24,605 bases of DNA from an uncultured Rickettsiales bacterium (GCA_937982385.1 CALJMC010000002.1:1-24605), one strand, 5' to 3'; shown: positions 8,243 through 16,261, numbered from the stretch's first letter. The notes: generated from the letters alone by a model not told the origin. Translations and numbers: made by a program.

Positions 8243-9133
8243 TCACTTTACATCTGTAACGTGAAGACTGGAGGGGAAATAGTTTTTGGTTTTCATCCAA
8301 TTGTCAGCATACTCGCCACAACGTTTTTCTAGGTCTGATTCTTTGCCTACACCAAAACGGCGCCTGTAGCTGTTGCGGAGCATTGCCTGTAGCTCGGCGC
8401 GTATATGAAGGGCAGCCCTCTTCTCTGCCTCTAAGAGCTTTACAGTGTCTACATAAAAAATAGAAGCGAGAGGGTTGTGATGCGACTGAATATGCTGCAC
8501 CCATTTGTTTTTATGTGACTCGGCGGTGCCGTCTTTTCTGCGTCCCATGCCCTTAGCAAAATAATAGCGCATATATTCCATGGCGCAGCTTCCATAGATA
8601 CTCTCGCGCAAATGTTCATTATACTTCTCTGGGCTGATGCGTGCTTGTGCTGTTTGCGCTTGTTGACGTTTATATTCTTGCATCAGTGTTACGATGTCAT
8701 CTCGTTCATCAAAGCGTGCAATGTCAATTGCGGTGACGCCGTTTCCGTCAGTGACGTTAACATCGGCACCGCTTTTTAGTAAGAGTTCCACAAGCGTGGC
8801 ATCGCCTCTGCGTGCGGCGACAACAATAGGAAAGAAATTAGATTGCCCGCCTTGATTAATATTGGCACCTGCTTTTATAAGCTGCTCTACTATAGTATAG
8901 GCTTGTCCATCAAAACGTCCTGCCGCAACACTTGCTAATGGTGAGCCGATTTCATTAACCTGATCGGGATTCGCGCCCTTGTGCAACAGTCCGGCAATGT
9001 CATCTGCATTGCCGAACCCAACACGATAAATCAATTCTTTATCATATTCTGCTTGGCTGTTTTGCGTATGTGCTGGATTGAGTGATGTCATAAATAGCAT
9101 TACTGCTGCCACTAAATAGAAATGTATTTTCAT
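8243..9133 (-). CDS. Exported ankyrin-repeat protein
   Basis: A 296-residue protein with a clear signal peptide (MKIHFYLVAAVMLFMTS..., cleavage near residue 23), so probably periplasmic or surface exposed. Three to four ankyrin repeats span about residues 30-150, with the typical signatures LLHKGANPDQVNE, LIKAGANINQGG and LLLKSGADVNVTDGNG. The C-terminal half (about 155-296) is helical and charged, has no repeat character, and resembles nothing I recognise; it contains a single pair of cysteines (C184 and C281 by approximate count). Ankyrin repeats bind proteins, so a scaffold or inhibitor role is plausible, but the partner cannot be inferred. The gene is monocistronic, with an extended -10 promoter upstream and htpG divergent. 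Confidence 0.85.
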   Translation of the reverse strand: MKIHFYLVAAVMLFMTSLNPAHTQNSQAEYDKELIYRVGFGNADDIAGLLHKGANPDQVNEIGSPLASVAAGRFDGQAYTIVEQLIKAGANINQGGQSNFFPIVVAARRGDATLVELLLKSGADVNVTDGNGVTAIDIARFDERDDIVTLMQEYKRQQAQTAQARISPEKYNEHLRESIYGSCAMEYMRYYFAKGMGRRKDGTAESHKNKWVQHIQSHHNPLASIFYVDTVKLLEAEKRAALHIRAELQAMLRNSYRRRFGVGKESDLEKRCGEYADNWMKTKNYFPSSLHVTDVK

Positions 9134-9176
9134 GAGACCTAATGTTGATTATTGCTGTGAACCAATATGAGCCATT

Positions 9177-9185
9177 ATTATAGCA
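9177..9185 (-). promoter_or_regulatory. Extended -10 promoter for the ankyrin-repeat gene
   Basis: TGCTATAAT on the minus strand (9185-9177) fits an extended -10 (TGn-TATAAT). It would start transcription about 37 nt upstream of the ATG at 9133. The -35 region has no good match, as is common for extended -10 promoters. Confidence 0.5.
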
Positions 9186-9213
9186 TAAACTTACAAAAAA
9201 TGCTAGCACTGCC

Positions 9214-9242
9214 CTTGAAATAGCCGCGCCCCCTCCCCACAT
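9214..9242 (+). promoter_or_regulatory. Heat-shock (sigma-32/RpoH) promoter for htpG
   Basis: CTTGAAA (9214-9220), a 14-nt spacer and CCCCACAT (9235-9242) closely match the sigma-32 consensus (CTTGAAA, 13-17 nt, CCCCATnT). Transcription would start near 9249, about 30 nt before the htpG ATG at 9279. A heat-shock promoter in front of an Hsp90 gene is functionally consistent. Confidence 0.8.
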
Positions 9243-9278
9243 AGGGTGCACGTTAATAGTAATAGATGGAGCATCACA

Positions 9279-11210
9279 ATGGCAGCTAAGAAAAAACAAG
9301 AGAGTAAAGCGGAGAATATAGAGTTTTCAGCGGAAATCAGCAAAGTACTGAAGCTGATGATTCACTCGCTCTATACCAATAAAGACATTTTCCTACGTGA
9401 GCTCATCTCTAATGCATCAGATGCATGTGACAAAATTCGCTATCAAGCGGTGACGGATGCTAAAATTCTGGGTGATGATGCTGATCTCGGTATTCACATT
9501 TCTTCAAACCCCGAGACGAACAGCTTAACCATTACTGATAATGGTATAGGCATGAACCGTGAAGACCTTATTGAGAATTTAGGTACGATTGCACGTTCAG
9601 GTACGCTTGAATTCTTCGGCAACCTCTCCGGTGATTCGCAAAAAGATAGTGCGCTTATTGGCCAGTTTGGTGTGGGGTTTTATTCCGCCTTTATGGTCGC
9701 TGATAAGGTGGAGGTGACCTCATCTAAAGCAGGTGATAAAGATGCGTGGAAATGGGAGTCAGATGGCGAAGGCAGCTTCACAATAGAACCAGCAGATGCA
9801 GCACCGCGCGGCACCTCCATAACGCTCTATCTTAAAGACGAAGAAAAAGAATTTGCGGATAAATTCCGCATCAAGCATATCGTCAATACCTATTCCGATC
9901 ATATCGCCTTCCCTATTACACAATCGGTTGATGGTGAAGATGAAGGTGAAGAACCAGAGGTCATCAATGATGGTTCTGCGCTTTGGACACGCCAACAATC
10001 TGAGATCACAGAAGAACAATATAGTGAATTCTATCATCACGTAGCGCATAGTCCAGATGAGCCATTCATGACGCTGCATAACAAGGCTGAGGGTGCGGTT
10101 GAATATACAAACCTGCTGTTTATCCCGAGTGCGAAGCCGTTTGACTTGTTCCACCCAGAGCGCCGCCGTCGTGTGAAGCTCTATGTGAAGCGTGTGTTTA
10201 TTACGGATGAAAATGTTGAAGTCATTCCCGCCTATTTGCGTTTTGTACGCGGGATTATTGATTCACAAGATTTGCCGCTAAATATCAGCCGCGAAACATT
10301 GCAGGACAACCCCCTCCTCCGCAAAATCCGTGAGAGCATCACCAGCAAAGTACTGGGAGAGCTTGCAAAGAAAGCGAAGAAAGACCCTGAAGGCTATTTA
10401 GGTTTCTGGGAAAACTTCGGCGCGGCACTCAAAGAAGGTTTGTGTGAGGCGTTGCCTGAAAAAGAGCGCGATAAACTTCTCAAAGTCTGCCGCTTTACCG
10501 TGAGCGGAAAAGATGAGCTTATCTCACTCGAGCAGTATGTTGAGATGATGAAAGAAAATCAGGAAGAGATTTTCTATGCGACAGGGGATTCTATTGAGTC
10601 GCTCCATACAAGCCCACAGCTCGAAGGCTTTATAAGCCGTGATGTACCTGTATTACTAATGGCTGATCATGTGGATGACTTTTGGATTAATGTCATTCGT
10701 CAGTATGACAAAAAGCAATTCAAGTCCATTACGCGTAGTGATATTGACTTGAGCAATTTTGATACTGCTGCAACTAAGAAAGAAACAGAAGCTAAAAAGT
10801 CTGATGACAAAACCAAGATTGATGATGACAAAATCGAAAATTTAATCACGCTTCTCAAAACGCAATATGGTGAGGATATTAAAGATGTTCGCACTACCCA
10901 TAAACTCACCGACACGCCCGCATGTTTGAGCGTGGGCGAAGGTGATATGGATGCGCGCATGGAGCGTTTCCTCATGGAGCATAAGCAGCTCAATAAACGT
11001 GCCGCAAAAATCCTTGAGATTAACCCAACGCATCCGCTGATTAGTTTGCTCGCTGAAACCGTATCAAGCTCAGGTGCATCTGATGATATCTCCGATGCAG
11101 CACAGCTCTTGCTAGATCAAGCAAAAATCGTAGAAGGTGAATCAATCGAAGATGCTGCAGGCTTCTCAAAGCGCCTCAGCAAATTTATGCAGAAGGCAAT
11201 AGCAGCGTAG
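9279..11210 (+). CDS. htpG: Molecular chaperone HtpG (bacterial Hsp90)
   Basis: HtpG is a cytosolic ATP-dependent dimeric chaperone that remodels client proteins. The 643 residues are close to the usual length (E. coli 624). The GHKL ATPase domain shows NASDACDK (45-52), DNGIGM (87-92), GTIARSGT (about 105-112) and GQFGVGFYSAFMV (about 127-139). The middle domain carries the conserved RGIIDSQDLPLNISRE segment, which holds the catalytic-loop Arg. The C-terminal dimerisation domain follows a charged Lys/Asp-rich linker near residue 500. I choose ATG 9279 over the in-frame ATG 9246 because GGAG lies 7 nt upstream and because the sigma-32 promoter would start transcripts at about 9249, downstream of the earlier codon. 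The stop is 2 nt from the end of the convergent neighbour, with no terminator between. Confidence 0.98.
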   Translation: MAAKKKQESKAENIEFSAEISKVLKLMIHSLYTNKDIFLRELISNASDACDKIRYQAVTDAKILGDDADLGIHISSNPETNSLTITDNGIGMNREDLIENLGTIARSGTLEFFGNLSGDSQKDSALIGQFGVGFYSAFMVADKVEVTSSKAGDKDAWKWESDGEGSFTIEPADAAPRGTSITLYLKDEEKEFADKFRIKHIVNTYSDHIAFPITQSVDGEDEGEEPEVINDGSALWTRQQSEITEEQYSEFYHHVAHSPDEPFMTLHNKAEGAVEYTNLLFIPSAKPFDLFHPERRRRVKLYVKRVFITDENVEVIPAYLRFVRGIIDSQDLPLNISRETLQDNPLLRKIRESITSKVLGELAKKAKKDPEGYLGFWENFGAALKEGLCEALPEKERDKLLKVCRFTVSGKDELISLEQYVEMMKENQEEIFYATGDSIESLHTSPQLEGFISRDVPVLLMADHVDDFWINVIRQYDKKQFKSITRSDIDLSNFDTAATKKETEAKKSDDKTKIDDDKIENLITLLKTQYGEDIKDVRTTHKLTDTPACLSVGEGDMDARMERFLMEHKQLNKRAAKILEINPTHPLISLLAETVSSSGASDDISDAAQLLLDQAKIVEGESIEDAAGFSKRLSKFMQKAIAA

Positions 11211-11212
11211 CT

Positions 11213-12349
11213 TCAGTTTTTCTCTATATCTGTTCCCGCGCCCTTTTGTGTGCCATCATGCTCAAGCTGAGCAGTGGAAACAGCGATGGACTTTGGAGAC
11301 GTGTCGTCGGTTTTAACGGCTTGTTGCTTGTCATCAGGTTCTGGGTTTGATGGCAAGGCACTTAATGCCGCGCTTGCAACTCTTGTTGGGTTTATGCCTG
11401 TGGCATTACCAGTGTTTGGCACTTGGAGTGATTCATCAGAGGGAGGCGTTGAAGTTGCTTGGCTAGTCATTTCTTTTAATACTTTTTGCCGCCTATTATT
11501 GAAACCTTCTGGGTCTCGAAGCTTTGCTTCAAGAGTAAAACCTTCTTTGATAATGTCACTTATATCTTTGAAACCATGTGGGTTAAAGTGGTCATGCGCC
11601 AACATTGCCCAGCTATGAGCAAGTCGAACGGCAGGGTTTTCAGTGTCTAAATCATTGGTGAGTAGATACTCTAAGAGCTTTTCCACTTCTTTATCAACCC
11701 CAAATTCTTTTCCTTGCTCAACCAATACATCTTTTCGGGAATTGAGGTTTTGATAAGCGTCTTCAACATCAAGGTCAGGTAATTCTTCAAACAAGCTTAA
11801 ATGATGATTGATGCTGTTTTTAACTCCGTCATCGTTACGGTTACCTAGTGTATCAATTAAATAATATTCAAGAGATTTATAAAATGGTGATGTTGGTTCT
11901 CTGTTTTCTGGCTTTGCTAATTCTTTCCAAAGGTCAAGACCTGTCTCTTCATTAAATTGTTTTGTCATACTGATAAACGTAACTTCTTTAGAAAAGAGTA
12001 TGAGCTGACCGAGATAGAATGAACTGTCATTACGTTCATTCTCGTTGTAATCAACAATGGTTTTTTCAAATAGACCGTCTTCATCTTTAGAAAATAGTTT
12101 AAGTGTTGGAATGATGCCATTTCCGAGCTCCCATAATTTGCTTCCTGCTTTGTTAAGTGCAGGTTGTGGAATGGAAGTTAATGAAATAGCAGATGGATTC
12201 GCAGCAGCGTTTAGCAAGGGGTTGTTCGTTGCAGCTAATGCACCAACGAACATCCGTCTGAGTGTCTCTCGTTTTTTGGGGGCTTCAAGCCCATTGAGTG
12301 TCTCTCGTTTTTTGGGGGCTTCAAGCCCATCTTGTTTGTCATCAGTCAT
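11213..12349 (-). CDS. Unknown protein with a Tat-like N-terminus
   Basis: I do not recognise a family for this 378-residue protein. The ATG at 12349 has AAAGG 8 nt upstream; a TTG at 12376 would add nine residues. The N-terminus holds two exact copies of a 12-residue unit (GLEAPKKRETLN-type, encoded by a perfect 36-bp tandem repeat) leading into TLRRMFVGALAAT and a weakly hydrophobic stretch. That resembles a twin-arginine signal (RRxF), so export is possible but uncertain. The body (about 70-290) is helical and charged, with no membrane segments or catalytic motif visible. The C-terminal 90 residues are Ser/Thr/Pro/Asp-rich and probably disordered. The gene converges on htpG with only 2 nt between stops and shows no operon partner. 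Confidence 0.7.
   Translation of the reverse strand: MTDDKQDGLEAPKKRETLNGLEAPKKRETLRRMFVGALAATNNPLLNAAANPSAISLTSIPQPALNKAGSKLWELGNGIIPTLKLFSKDEDGLFEKTIVDYNENERNDSSFYLGQLILFSKEVTFISMTKQFNEETGLDLWKELAKPENREPTSPFYKSLEYYLIDTLGNRNDDGVKNSINHHLSLFEELPDLDVEDAYQNLNSRKDVLVEQGKEFGVDKEVEKLLEYLLTNDLDTENPAVRLAHSWAMLAHDHFNPHGFKDISDIIKEGFTLEAKLRDPEGFNNRRQKVLKEMTSQATSTPPSDESLQVPNTGNATGINPTRVASAALSALPSNPEPDDKQQAVKTDDTSPKSIAVSTAQLEHDGTQKGAGTDIEKN
12259..12330. repeat. Perfect 36-bp tandem duplication inside a coding region
   Basis: 12259-12294 and 12295-12330 are identical 36-nt units beginning TGAGTGTCTCTCG. Because 36 is a multiple of three, the duplication keeps the frame of the minus-strand gene and doubles a 12-residue unit in its leader. 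The lack of any mismatch suggests a recent slippage event. Confidence 0.95.
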
Positions 12350-12437
12350 CGTTCTTGCCTTTATTGTTGGAGGCAAGGTAGCAGAAGATTATGACAGTTT
12401 AATGACGATAGGTGAAAAAGTTAAGCGCTAGAGGCTA

Positions 12438-12644
12438 CTACGCAATAATATCAGGATAAATAACAGATTCGAGCAGGACAATCTCGTCACGAATAGACAG
12501 TTTGTTCTTTTTTAGCCTAAAGAGCGTAAACTGGTCATTCGGGTTTTGCTTGGTAATCGCATAGATTTCACGGTCTAAAACGCGATGTTCTTTACGTAGC
12601 GAATCGAGACGCTTAATCATCTCCAGTTCATTATCTTCGGTCAT
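12438..12644 (-). CDS. DUF465 (YdcH-type) small protein
   Basis: A 68-residue helical hairpin protein with the DUF465 pattern: LRKEHRVLDREI in the first helix, then FTLFRLKKNKLSIRDEI in the second (RLKKxKLxxxDEI is the hallmark). DUF465 proteins are small cytoplasmic coiled-coil proteins without an established biochemical role. The ATG is preceded by AAGG at 6 nt spacing. It lies downstream of ubiX in the same direction but probably has its own extended -10 promoter in the 121-nt gap. A second DUF465 gene lies on the other side of ubiX. Confidence 0.88.
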   Translation of the reverse strand: MTEDNELEMIKRLDSLRKEHRVLDREIYAITKQNPNDQFTLFRLKKNKLSIRDEIVLLESVIYPDIIA

Positions 12645-12677
12645 TGGTGGCCTTAATCGTATGATATTATTTAATTT

Positions 12678-12699
12678 TATCGAGTTTTGAGCCTCGATA
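12678..12699. other. Small hairpin in the leader of the DUF465 gene
   Basis: A perfect 7-bp inverted repeat (TATCGAG / CTCGATA) with an 8-nt loop sits between the predicted promoter and the DUF465 start at 12644. It has no T-run on the minus strand, so it looks like a leader structure rather than a terminator; it could also be a chance palindrome. Confidence 0.3.
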
Positions 12700-12707
12700 T
12701 TTCCACG

Positions 12708-12716
12708 ATTATACCA
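12708..12716 (-). promoter_or_regulatory. Extended -10 promoter for the downstream DUF465 gene
   Basis: TGGTATAAT on the minus strand (12716-12708) fits TGn-TATAAT with no clear -35. It would give a leader of roughly 55 nt for the gene starting at 12644. Confidence 0.45.
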
Positions 12717-12765
12717 AAAAAATGACTAAAAACCCACCCTATATTCGCATTTTTGTGAAGTTTTT

Positions 12766-13344
12766 TTAACTAGCGTCTGATTTCCAACGTTTTACGTTGC
12801 CTGTATCAAGGTCAAACAGGTCAAGTGCGCGCCCGACAGAATGGTTCACAATGTCATCGAGTGACTCTGGTTTGCTGTAAAAGGCAGGTACAGGCGGCGC
12901 GATAATGGCACCCATATTTGAGAGCTTGAGCATATTCTCGAGATGCCCACTATGAAGCGGCGTCTCGCGCACCATCATTACCAGTTTGCGGCGTTCTTTT
13001 AGCACCACATCTGCAGCACGAGTAAGCAAGCTGCTGGTGACGCCGCTGGCAATTTCACCAACGCTGCGCATGGAGCATGGCGCGATAATCATCCCCATGG
13101 TTTGAAATGAGCCACTGGAGATGCATGCCGCCATGTCACCCGCCGGGTGTGCTTCACTCGCGAGCTCTGCAACATCAGAAGGCGACATATCCATTTCTAA
13201 TTTTAGGGTGATGGACGCCGTTTTGCTCATGATGAGATGAGTATAAATACCCATCTCGCGCAATGCTTCAAGTATGCGCACGCCATAAGCTGCGCCTGAT
13301 GCACCTGAGATGCCAATAATCATATGTGGTGTGTTTTTGTTCAT
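12766..13344 (-). CDS. ubiX: Flavin prenyltransferase UbiX
   Basis: UbiX joins a dimethylallyl group to FMN to make prenylated FMN, the cofactor of the decarboxylase UbiD in ubiquinone biosynthesis. The 192 residues match the family length (about 190). The flavin-binding N-terminus is IIGISGASGAAYG, the FMN/phosphate loop is APCSMRSVGEIASG, and the conserved RETPLHSGHLENM holds the Arg and Glu of the prenyl-transfer site. IIAPPVPAFY is the usual C-terminal signature. No good ribosome binding site precedes the ATG at 13344, and a second ATG seven codons in is no better. No ubiD is in the window; the only near neighbours are two DUF465 genes. Confidence 0.96.
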   Translation of the reverse strand: MNKNTPHMIIGISGASGAAYGVRILEALREMGIYTHLIMSKTASITLKLEMDMSPSDVAELASEAHPAGDMAACISSGSFQTMGMIIAPCSMRSVGEIASGVTSSLLTRAADVVLKERRKLVMMVRETPLHSGHLENMLKLSNMGAIIAPPVPAFYSKPESLDDIVNHSVGRALDLFDLDTGNVKRWKSDAS

Positions 13345-13451
13345 GGATGATATATAGCTCGTGAAAAAAAAATAGGCAATCGAAACAGGCTTCCCTTCTG
13401 GTTTTGCGCTTGTGTCAACTGATATACTCGACCTAAATGCGAATATTGGAC

Positions 13452-13481
13452 TTGCTATGAAACTCTTATTTTACTTATACT
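13452..13481 (+). promoter_or_regulatory. Predicted promoter for the upstream DUF465 gene
   Basis: TTGCTA (13452-13457), an 18-nt spacer and TATACT (13476-13481) precede the gene at 13534, with a leader of about 45 nt. Confidence 0.45.
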
Positions 13482-13533
13482 TAAATTCCTCACTTAATGT
13501 GGGTTTCATTAACAAAAGACAGGGAGAATGAAT

Positions 13534-13722
13534 ATGTCAGTTCACGCACATATCAAGGCACTAGAATCAAAGCATGCAGAGTTGAAGCACCGTGTTGTTG
13601 GTGAGACGATGCGCCCCTTCCCTGATTTTACGCGAATAACGAGGATGAAAAAACGAAAACTCGCCATAAAAGAAGAGATATACATGCTCGAGGTGCAAAA
13701 TAAATTTGCCGAAGCAAGTTAG
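13534..13722 (+). CDS. DUF465 (YdcH-type) small protein
   Basis: A 62-residue protein of the alphaproteobacterial DUF465 type: HIKALESKHAELKHRV, a RPFPDFTRIT linker, then MKKRKLAIKEEI. I start at ATG 13534 because AGGGAG lies 7 nt upstream; the ATG at 13528 is only 1 nt from that site. Its role is unknown beyond forming a helical hairpin. It is divergent from ubiX, and its stop codon directly abuts the aroC stop on the other strand. Confidence 0.88.
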   Translation: MSVHAHIKALESKHAELKHRVVGETMRPFPDFTRITRMKKRKLAIKEEIYMLEVQNKFAEAS

Positions 13723-14799
13723 TTATTTCTTATATGCATTATGAATCAGTAGATGGTCTGCTAGCACACATGCAACCATCGCTTCACCAACTGGCACGGC
13801 ACGAATTCCGACACAAGGATCGTGCCGTCCTTTTGTGATGAGGTCAGTTTCATTATGGTCTTTATCGATGGTCTTAACTGGCTTTAAGATAGAGCTCGTA
13901 GGCTTTACAGCGAATCGCGCGACTATCGGCTGTCCTGTTGAAATGCCACCGAGCATGCCACCTGCATGATTGCTGAGGAAAACAGGTTCGCCATCATCAC
14001 CAATACGAATTTCATCTGCATTCTCCTCGCCGTGGAGCCCAGCTGCCGAAAAACCATCACCAATTTCAACACCTTTAACAGCATTAATGCCCATCAGTCC
14101 TGCGGCAATGTCTGAGCTGAGTTTGGCATAAATTGGAGCGCCAAGTCCGACTGGCACACCTTCAGCGACCACTTCAATGACGGCGCCAATGGAGGAGCCT
14201 TCTTTACGAATGGCTTTGAGGTCAGTATTCCACTGTTCAGCCATATCGGCATCGGGGCAGAAGAACGGATTATTCTCAATTTCTTCCCATTTCCAATTGT
14301 CGCGATTGATGGTGTTATCGCCCATCTGCACCATGGCGGCACGCACTGTGATGCCCGCCTCGGCTATAATTTTGCGAGCGATAGCACCTGCTGCAACACG
14401 CATCGCAGTTTCGCGAGCGCTTGAGCGTCCGCCTCCGCGATAATCACGTACACCATATTTTTCTTGGTAAGTATAGTCTGCATGACCGGGACGGAATTTT
14501 TGTGCAATATCACCATAATCACGCGAACGTTGATCTTCATTGAAGATGATGAGTGAAATCGGCGTGCCAGTTGTTACGCCTTCGAATACGCCAGAGAATA
14601 TCTTGACTGTGTCGGATTCTTTGCGTTGGGTGGTGACGCTTGATTGACCAGGGCGGCGTTTGTCGAGAAAGGGTTGGATGTCAGCTTCTGTAAGCGGGAT
14701 GCCAGAAGGCACGCCATCAACTACGCAGCCTATGGCTTCACCATGGCTTTCGCCCCATGTGGTGAAGCGGAAGAGTCTGCCAAAGCTGTTGAAGCTCAT
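13723..14799 (-). CDS. aroC: Chorismate synthase
   Basis: AroC converts 5-enolpyruvylshikimate-3-phosphate to chorismate, the last step of the shikimate pathway, using reduced FMN. The 358 residues match the family (E. coli 361). Signatures are TWGESHGEAIGCVVDG at the N-terminus (with the active-site His), YRGGGRSSARETAMRVAAGA in the middle, and RHDPCVGIRAVPVGEAM near the C-terminus. Its ATGA start overlaps the fabI stop by 4 nt, so the two are translationally coupled in one operon. The lack of a gap to the convergent DUF465 gene leaves no room for a separate terminator. Confidence 0.98.
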   Translation of the reverse strand: MSFNSFGRLFRFTTWGESHGEAIGCVVDGVPSGIPLTEADIQPFLDKRRPGQSSVTTQRKESDTVKIFSGVFEGVTTGTPISLIIFNEDQRSRDYGDIAQKFRPGHADYTYQEKYGVRDYRGGGRSSARETAMRVAAGAIARKIIAEAGITVRAAMVQMGDNTINRDNWKWEEIENNPFFCPDADMAEQWNTDLKAIRKEGSSIGAVIEVVAEGVPVGLGAPIYAKLSSDIAAGLMGINAVKGVEIGDGFSAAGLHGEENADEIRIGDDGEPVFLSNHAGGMLGGISTGQPIVARFAVKPTSSILKPVKTIDKDHNETDLITKGRHDPCVGIRAVPVGEAMVACVLADHLLIHNAYKK

Positions 14800-15641
14800 G
14801 CTGCGTCATCTTTCTTTTCAATCGTCAAATCAGGTGCATCAACACGTTTCATGCCTACGACATGATAGCCGCAATCGACATGTAAATTTTCACCCGTCGT
14901 GCCTTTACCCAAATCAGAGAGCAGGTAAAGCGCGGAGCCGCCTACTTCTTCGATAGTGGTGTTGCGTTTGAGCGGTGAGTTATATTCATTCCATTTGAGA
15001 ATGTAATTAAAGTCGCCAATGCCAGATGCAGCAAGTGTTTTGATAGGGCCTGCAGAAATTGCATTAACAGTAATGCCCTTCTCGCCCAAATCAGCTGCTA
15101 AATATTTCACGCTGGCTTCAAGGGCTGCTTTTGCCACGCCCATTACATTGTAATGAGGAACCACACGTTCTGCGCCGAGGTAAGAAAGCGTAAGCAGTGA
15201 GCCACCCTTTTTCATCATTGGGTAGGCATATTTAGAGACCGCAGTGAATGAGAAACATGAGATATTCATTGTGTTAAGAAAATTCTCTAAGCTTGTATCA
15301 ACATACATGCCCTTCAGTTCGTTCTTGTCTGAGAATGCTACGGCATGCACGACGAAATCAAGCTCGCCCCATTCTTTTTCGAGTGCTTTGAAGGTGTCTT
15401 CAATGCTGTTCTCATCAGTTACATCACACGGAAGTACAATAGAGGAACCAACGGACTCAGCGAGCGGGCGCACACGCTTTTCCAACGCTTCACCTTGATA
15501 GGTGAACGCCATCTCAGCGCCGTGGGCCGCAAGATATTGCGTAATGCCCCATGCGATTGAGCGTTTATTCGCAAGCCCCATAATAAGGCCGCGCTTGCCT
15601 TTCATCAGTTCACCTGATGGAATCGTTGTTTCTTCTGTCAT
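14796..15641 (-). CDS. fabI: Enoyl-[acyl-carrier-protein] reductase FabI
   Basis: FabI is the NADH-dependent short-chain dehydrogenase that reduces enoyl-ACP in the last step of each fatty-acid elongation cycle. The 281 residues carry the divergent FabI NAD motif GLANKRSIAWGI, the strand-4 region VVHAVAFSDK, and the catalytic run YLGAERVVPHYNVMGVAKAALE-type (Y, x6-spaced second Y and K, as in FabI rather than FabG). The substrate-loop region follows SAGPIKTLAASGI. The start has CGGAAG 6 nt upstream. The gene sits 15 nt after the 17 kDa lipoprotein gene and overlaps aroC, so it is the middle gene of an operon. The fabI-aroC adjacency is familiar from other alphaproteobacteria. Confidence 0.97.
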   Translation of the reverse strand: MTEETTIPSGELMKGKRGLIMGLANKRSIAWGITQYLAAHGAEMAFTYQGEALEKRVRPLAESVGSSIVLPCDVTDENSIEDTFKALEKEWGELDFVVHAVAFSDKNELKGMYVDTSLENFLNTMNISCFSFTAVSKYAYPMMKKGGSLLTLSYLGAERVVPHYNVMGVAKAALEASVKYLAADLGEKGITVNAISAGPIKTLAASGIGDFNYILKWNEYNSPLKRNTTIEEVGGSALYLLSDLGKGTTGENLHVDCGYHVVGMKRVDAPDLTIEKKDDAA

Positions 15642-15656
15642 AATAGTCTTCCGTAA

Positions 15657-16169
15657 TTAACCTGTAATTTTCCATGTACCATCACCTTGACGACATGCGG
15701 TGCCATAGGCTTCTTCTAAGCGGCCGCCAACATTGATGGTTTGTGTATATTCACGACAATAAGTGCCGTTTGCTTGTTGATAATAGCCCTGTGGTACAAC
15801 GGTTCCAGAGTTTCCGCTCTGTGGGTTGTTCCATGGGAATTGCTGATTAGGTTGCCCTACTTCCATCGCGCGCTGCGATGTCTGATTATATTGAATCATA
15901 TCTGCACGGTCGAGTGAACCACCGATAGATGAACCAAGCTTAGCACCAAGCAATGTACCAATAGCTATGGCCGCAATTTGTCCGCGTCCTTTGCCGATGT
16001 TTGACCCTGTTACAGCGCCAAGGCCCGCGCCCACGACACCGCCCATAACTTCTTTATTTATGTCGATGCCGGCAACTTGTCCGTAGCCGCCACCTTGGTT
16101 GTCATATTGGCTACACGCGCCGAGCAAAGCTGTTGCTGCGGCAATGGCTGTAAATTTACGAATAATCAT
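15657..16169 (-). CDS. 17 kDa surface-antigen-type lipoprotein with glycine zipper
   Basis: A 170-residue outer-membrane lipoprotein of the Rickettsia 17 kDa antigen / glycine-zipper 2TM family. The signal peptide ends in the lipobox LGAC (C19), followed by a Gly-rich linker. A glycine-zipper hairpin follows at about 42-86 (GGVVGAGLGAVTGSNIG, then AIGTLLGAKLGSSIGGSLD). The C-terminal globular part has the usual paired cysteines (GTYCREYTQT ... YGTACRQGDGTWKI). AAGGAG lies 9 nt before the ATG. It is the first gene of the operon with fabI and aroC and has a well-formed promoter about 86 nt upstream. Its exact role is unknown; related proteins are envelope-structural. Confidence 0.92.
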   Translation of the reverse strand: MIIRKFTAIAAATALLGACSQYDNQGGGYGQVAGIDINKEVMGGVVGAGLGAVTGSNIGKGRGQIAAIAIGTLLGAKLGSSIGGSLDRADMIQYNQTSQRAMEVGQPNQQFPWNNPQSGNSGTVVPQGYYQQANGTYCREYTQTINVGGRLEEAYGTACRQGDGTWKITG

Positions 16170-16261
16170 ACTAAAAAACTCCTTACGTTACATTGATGTC
16201 ATAGATAATACGTTCATCTAGACAAAACCCTTCGTGTGAACCAACCGAAAAGCGAGAAAGG

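Noticed and set aside
9246..9278. N-terminal extension of HtpG from ATG 9246
   Set aside because: It has no ribosome binding site, lies upstream of the transcription start expected from the sigma-32 promoter, and adds residues not seen in the family.
12057..12431. Plus-strand 124-codon frame over the unknown Tat-like gene
   Set aside because: It is antisense to a gene with a better start and composition, has Ser/Ala-rich shadow character, and contains the same tandem repeat only by overlap.
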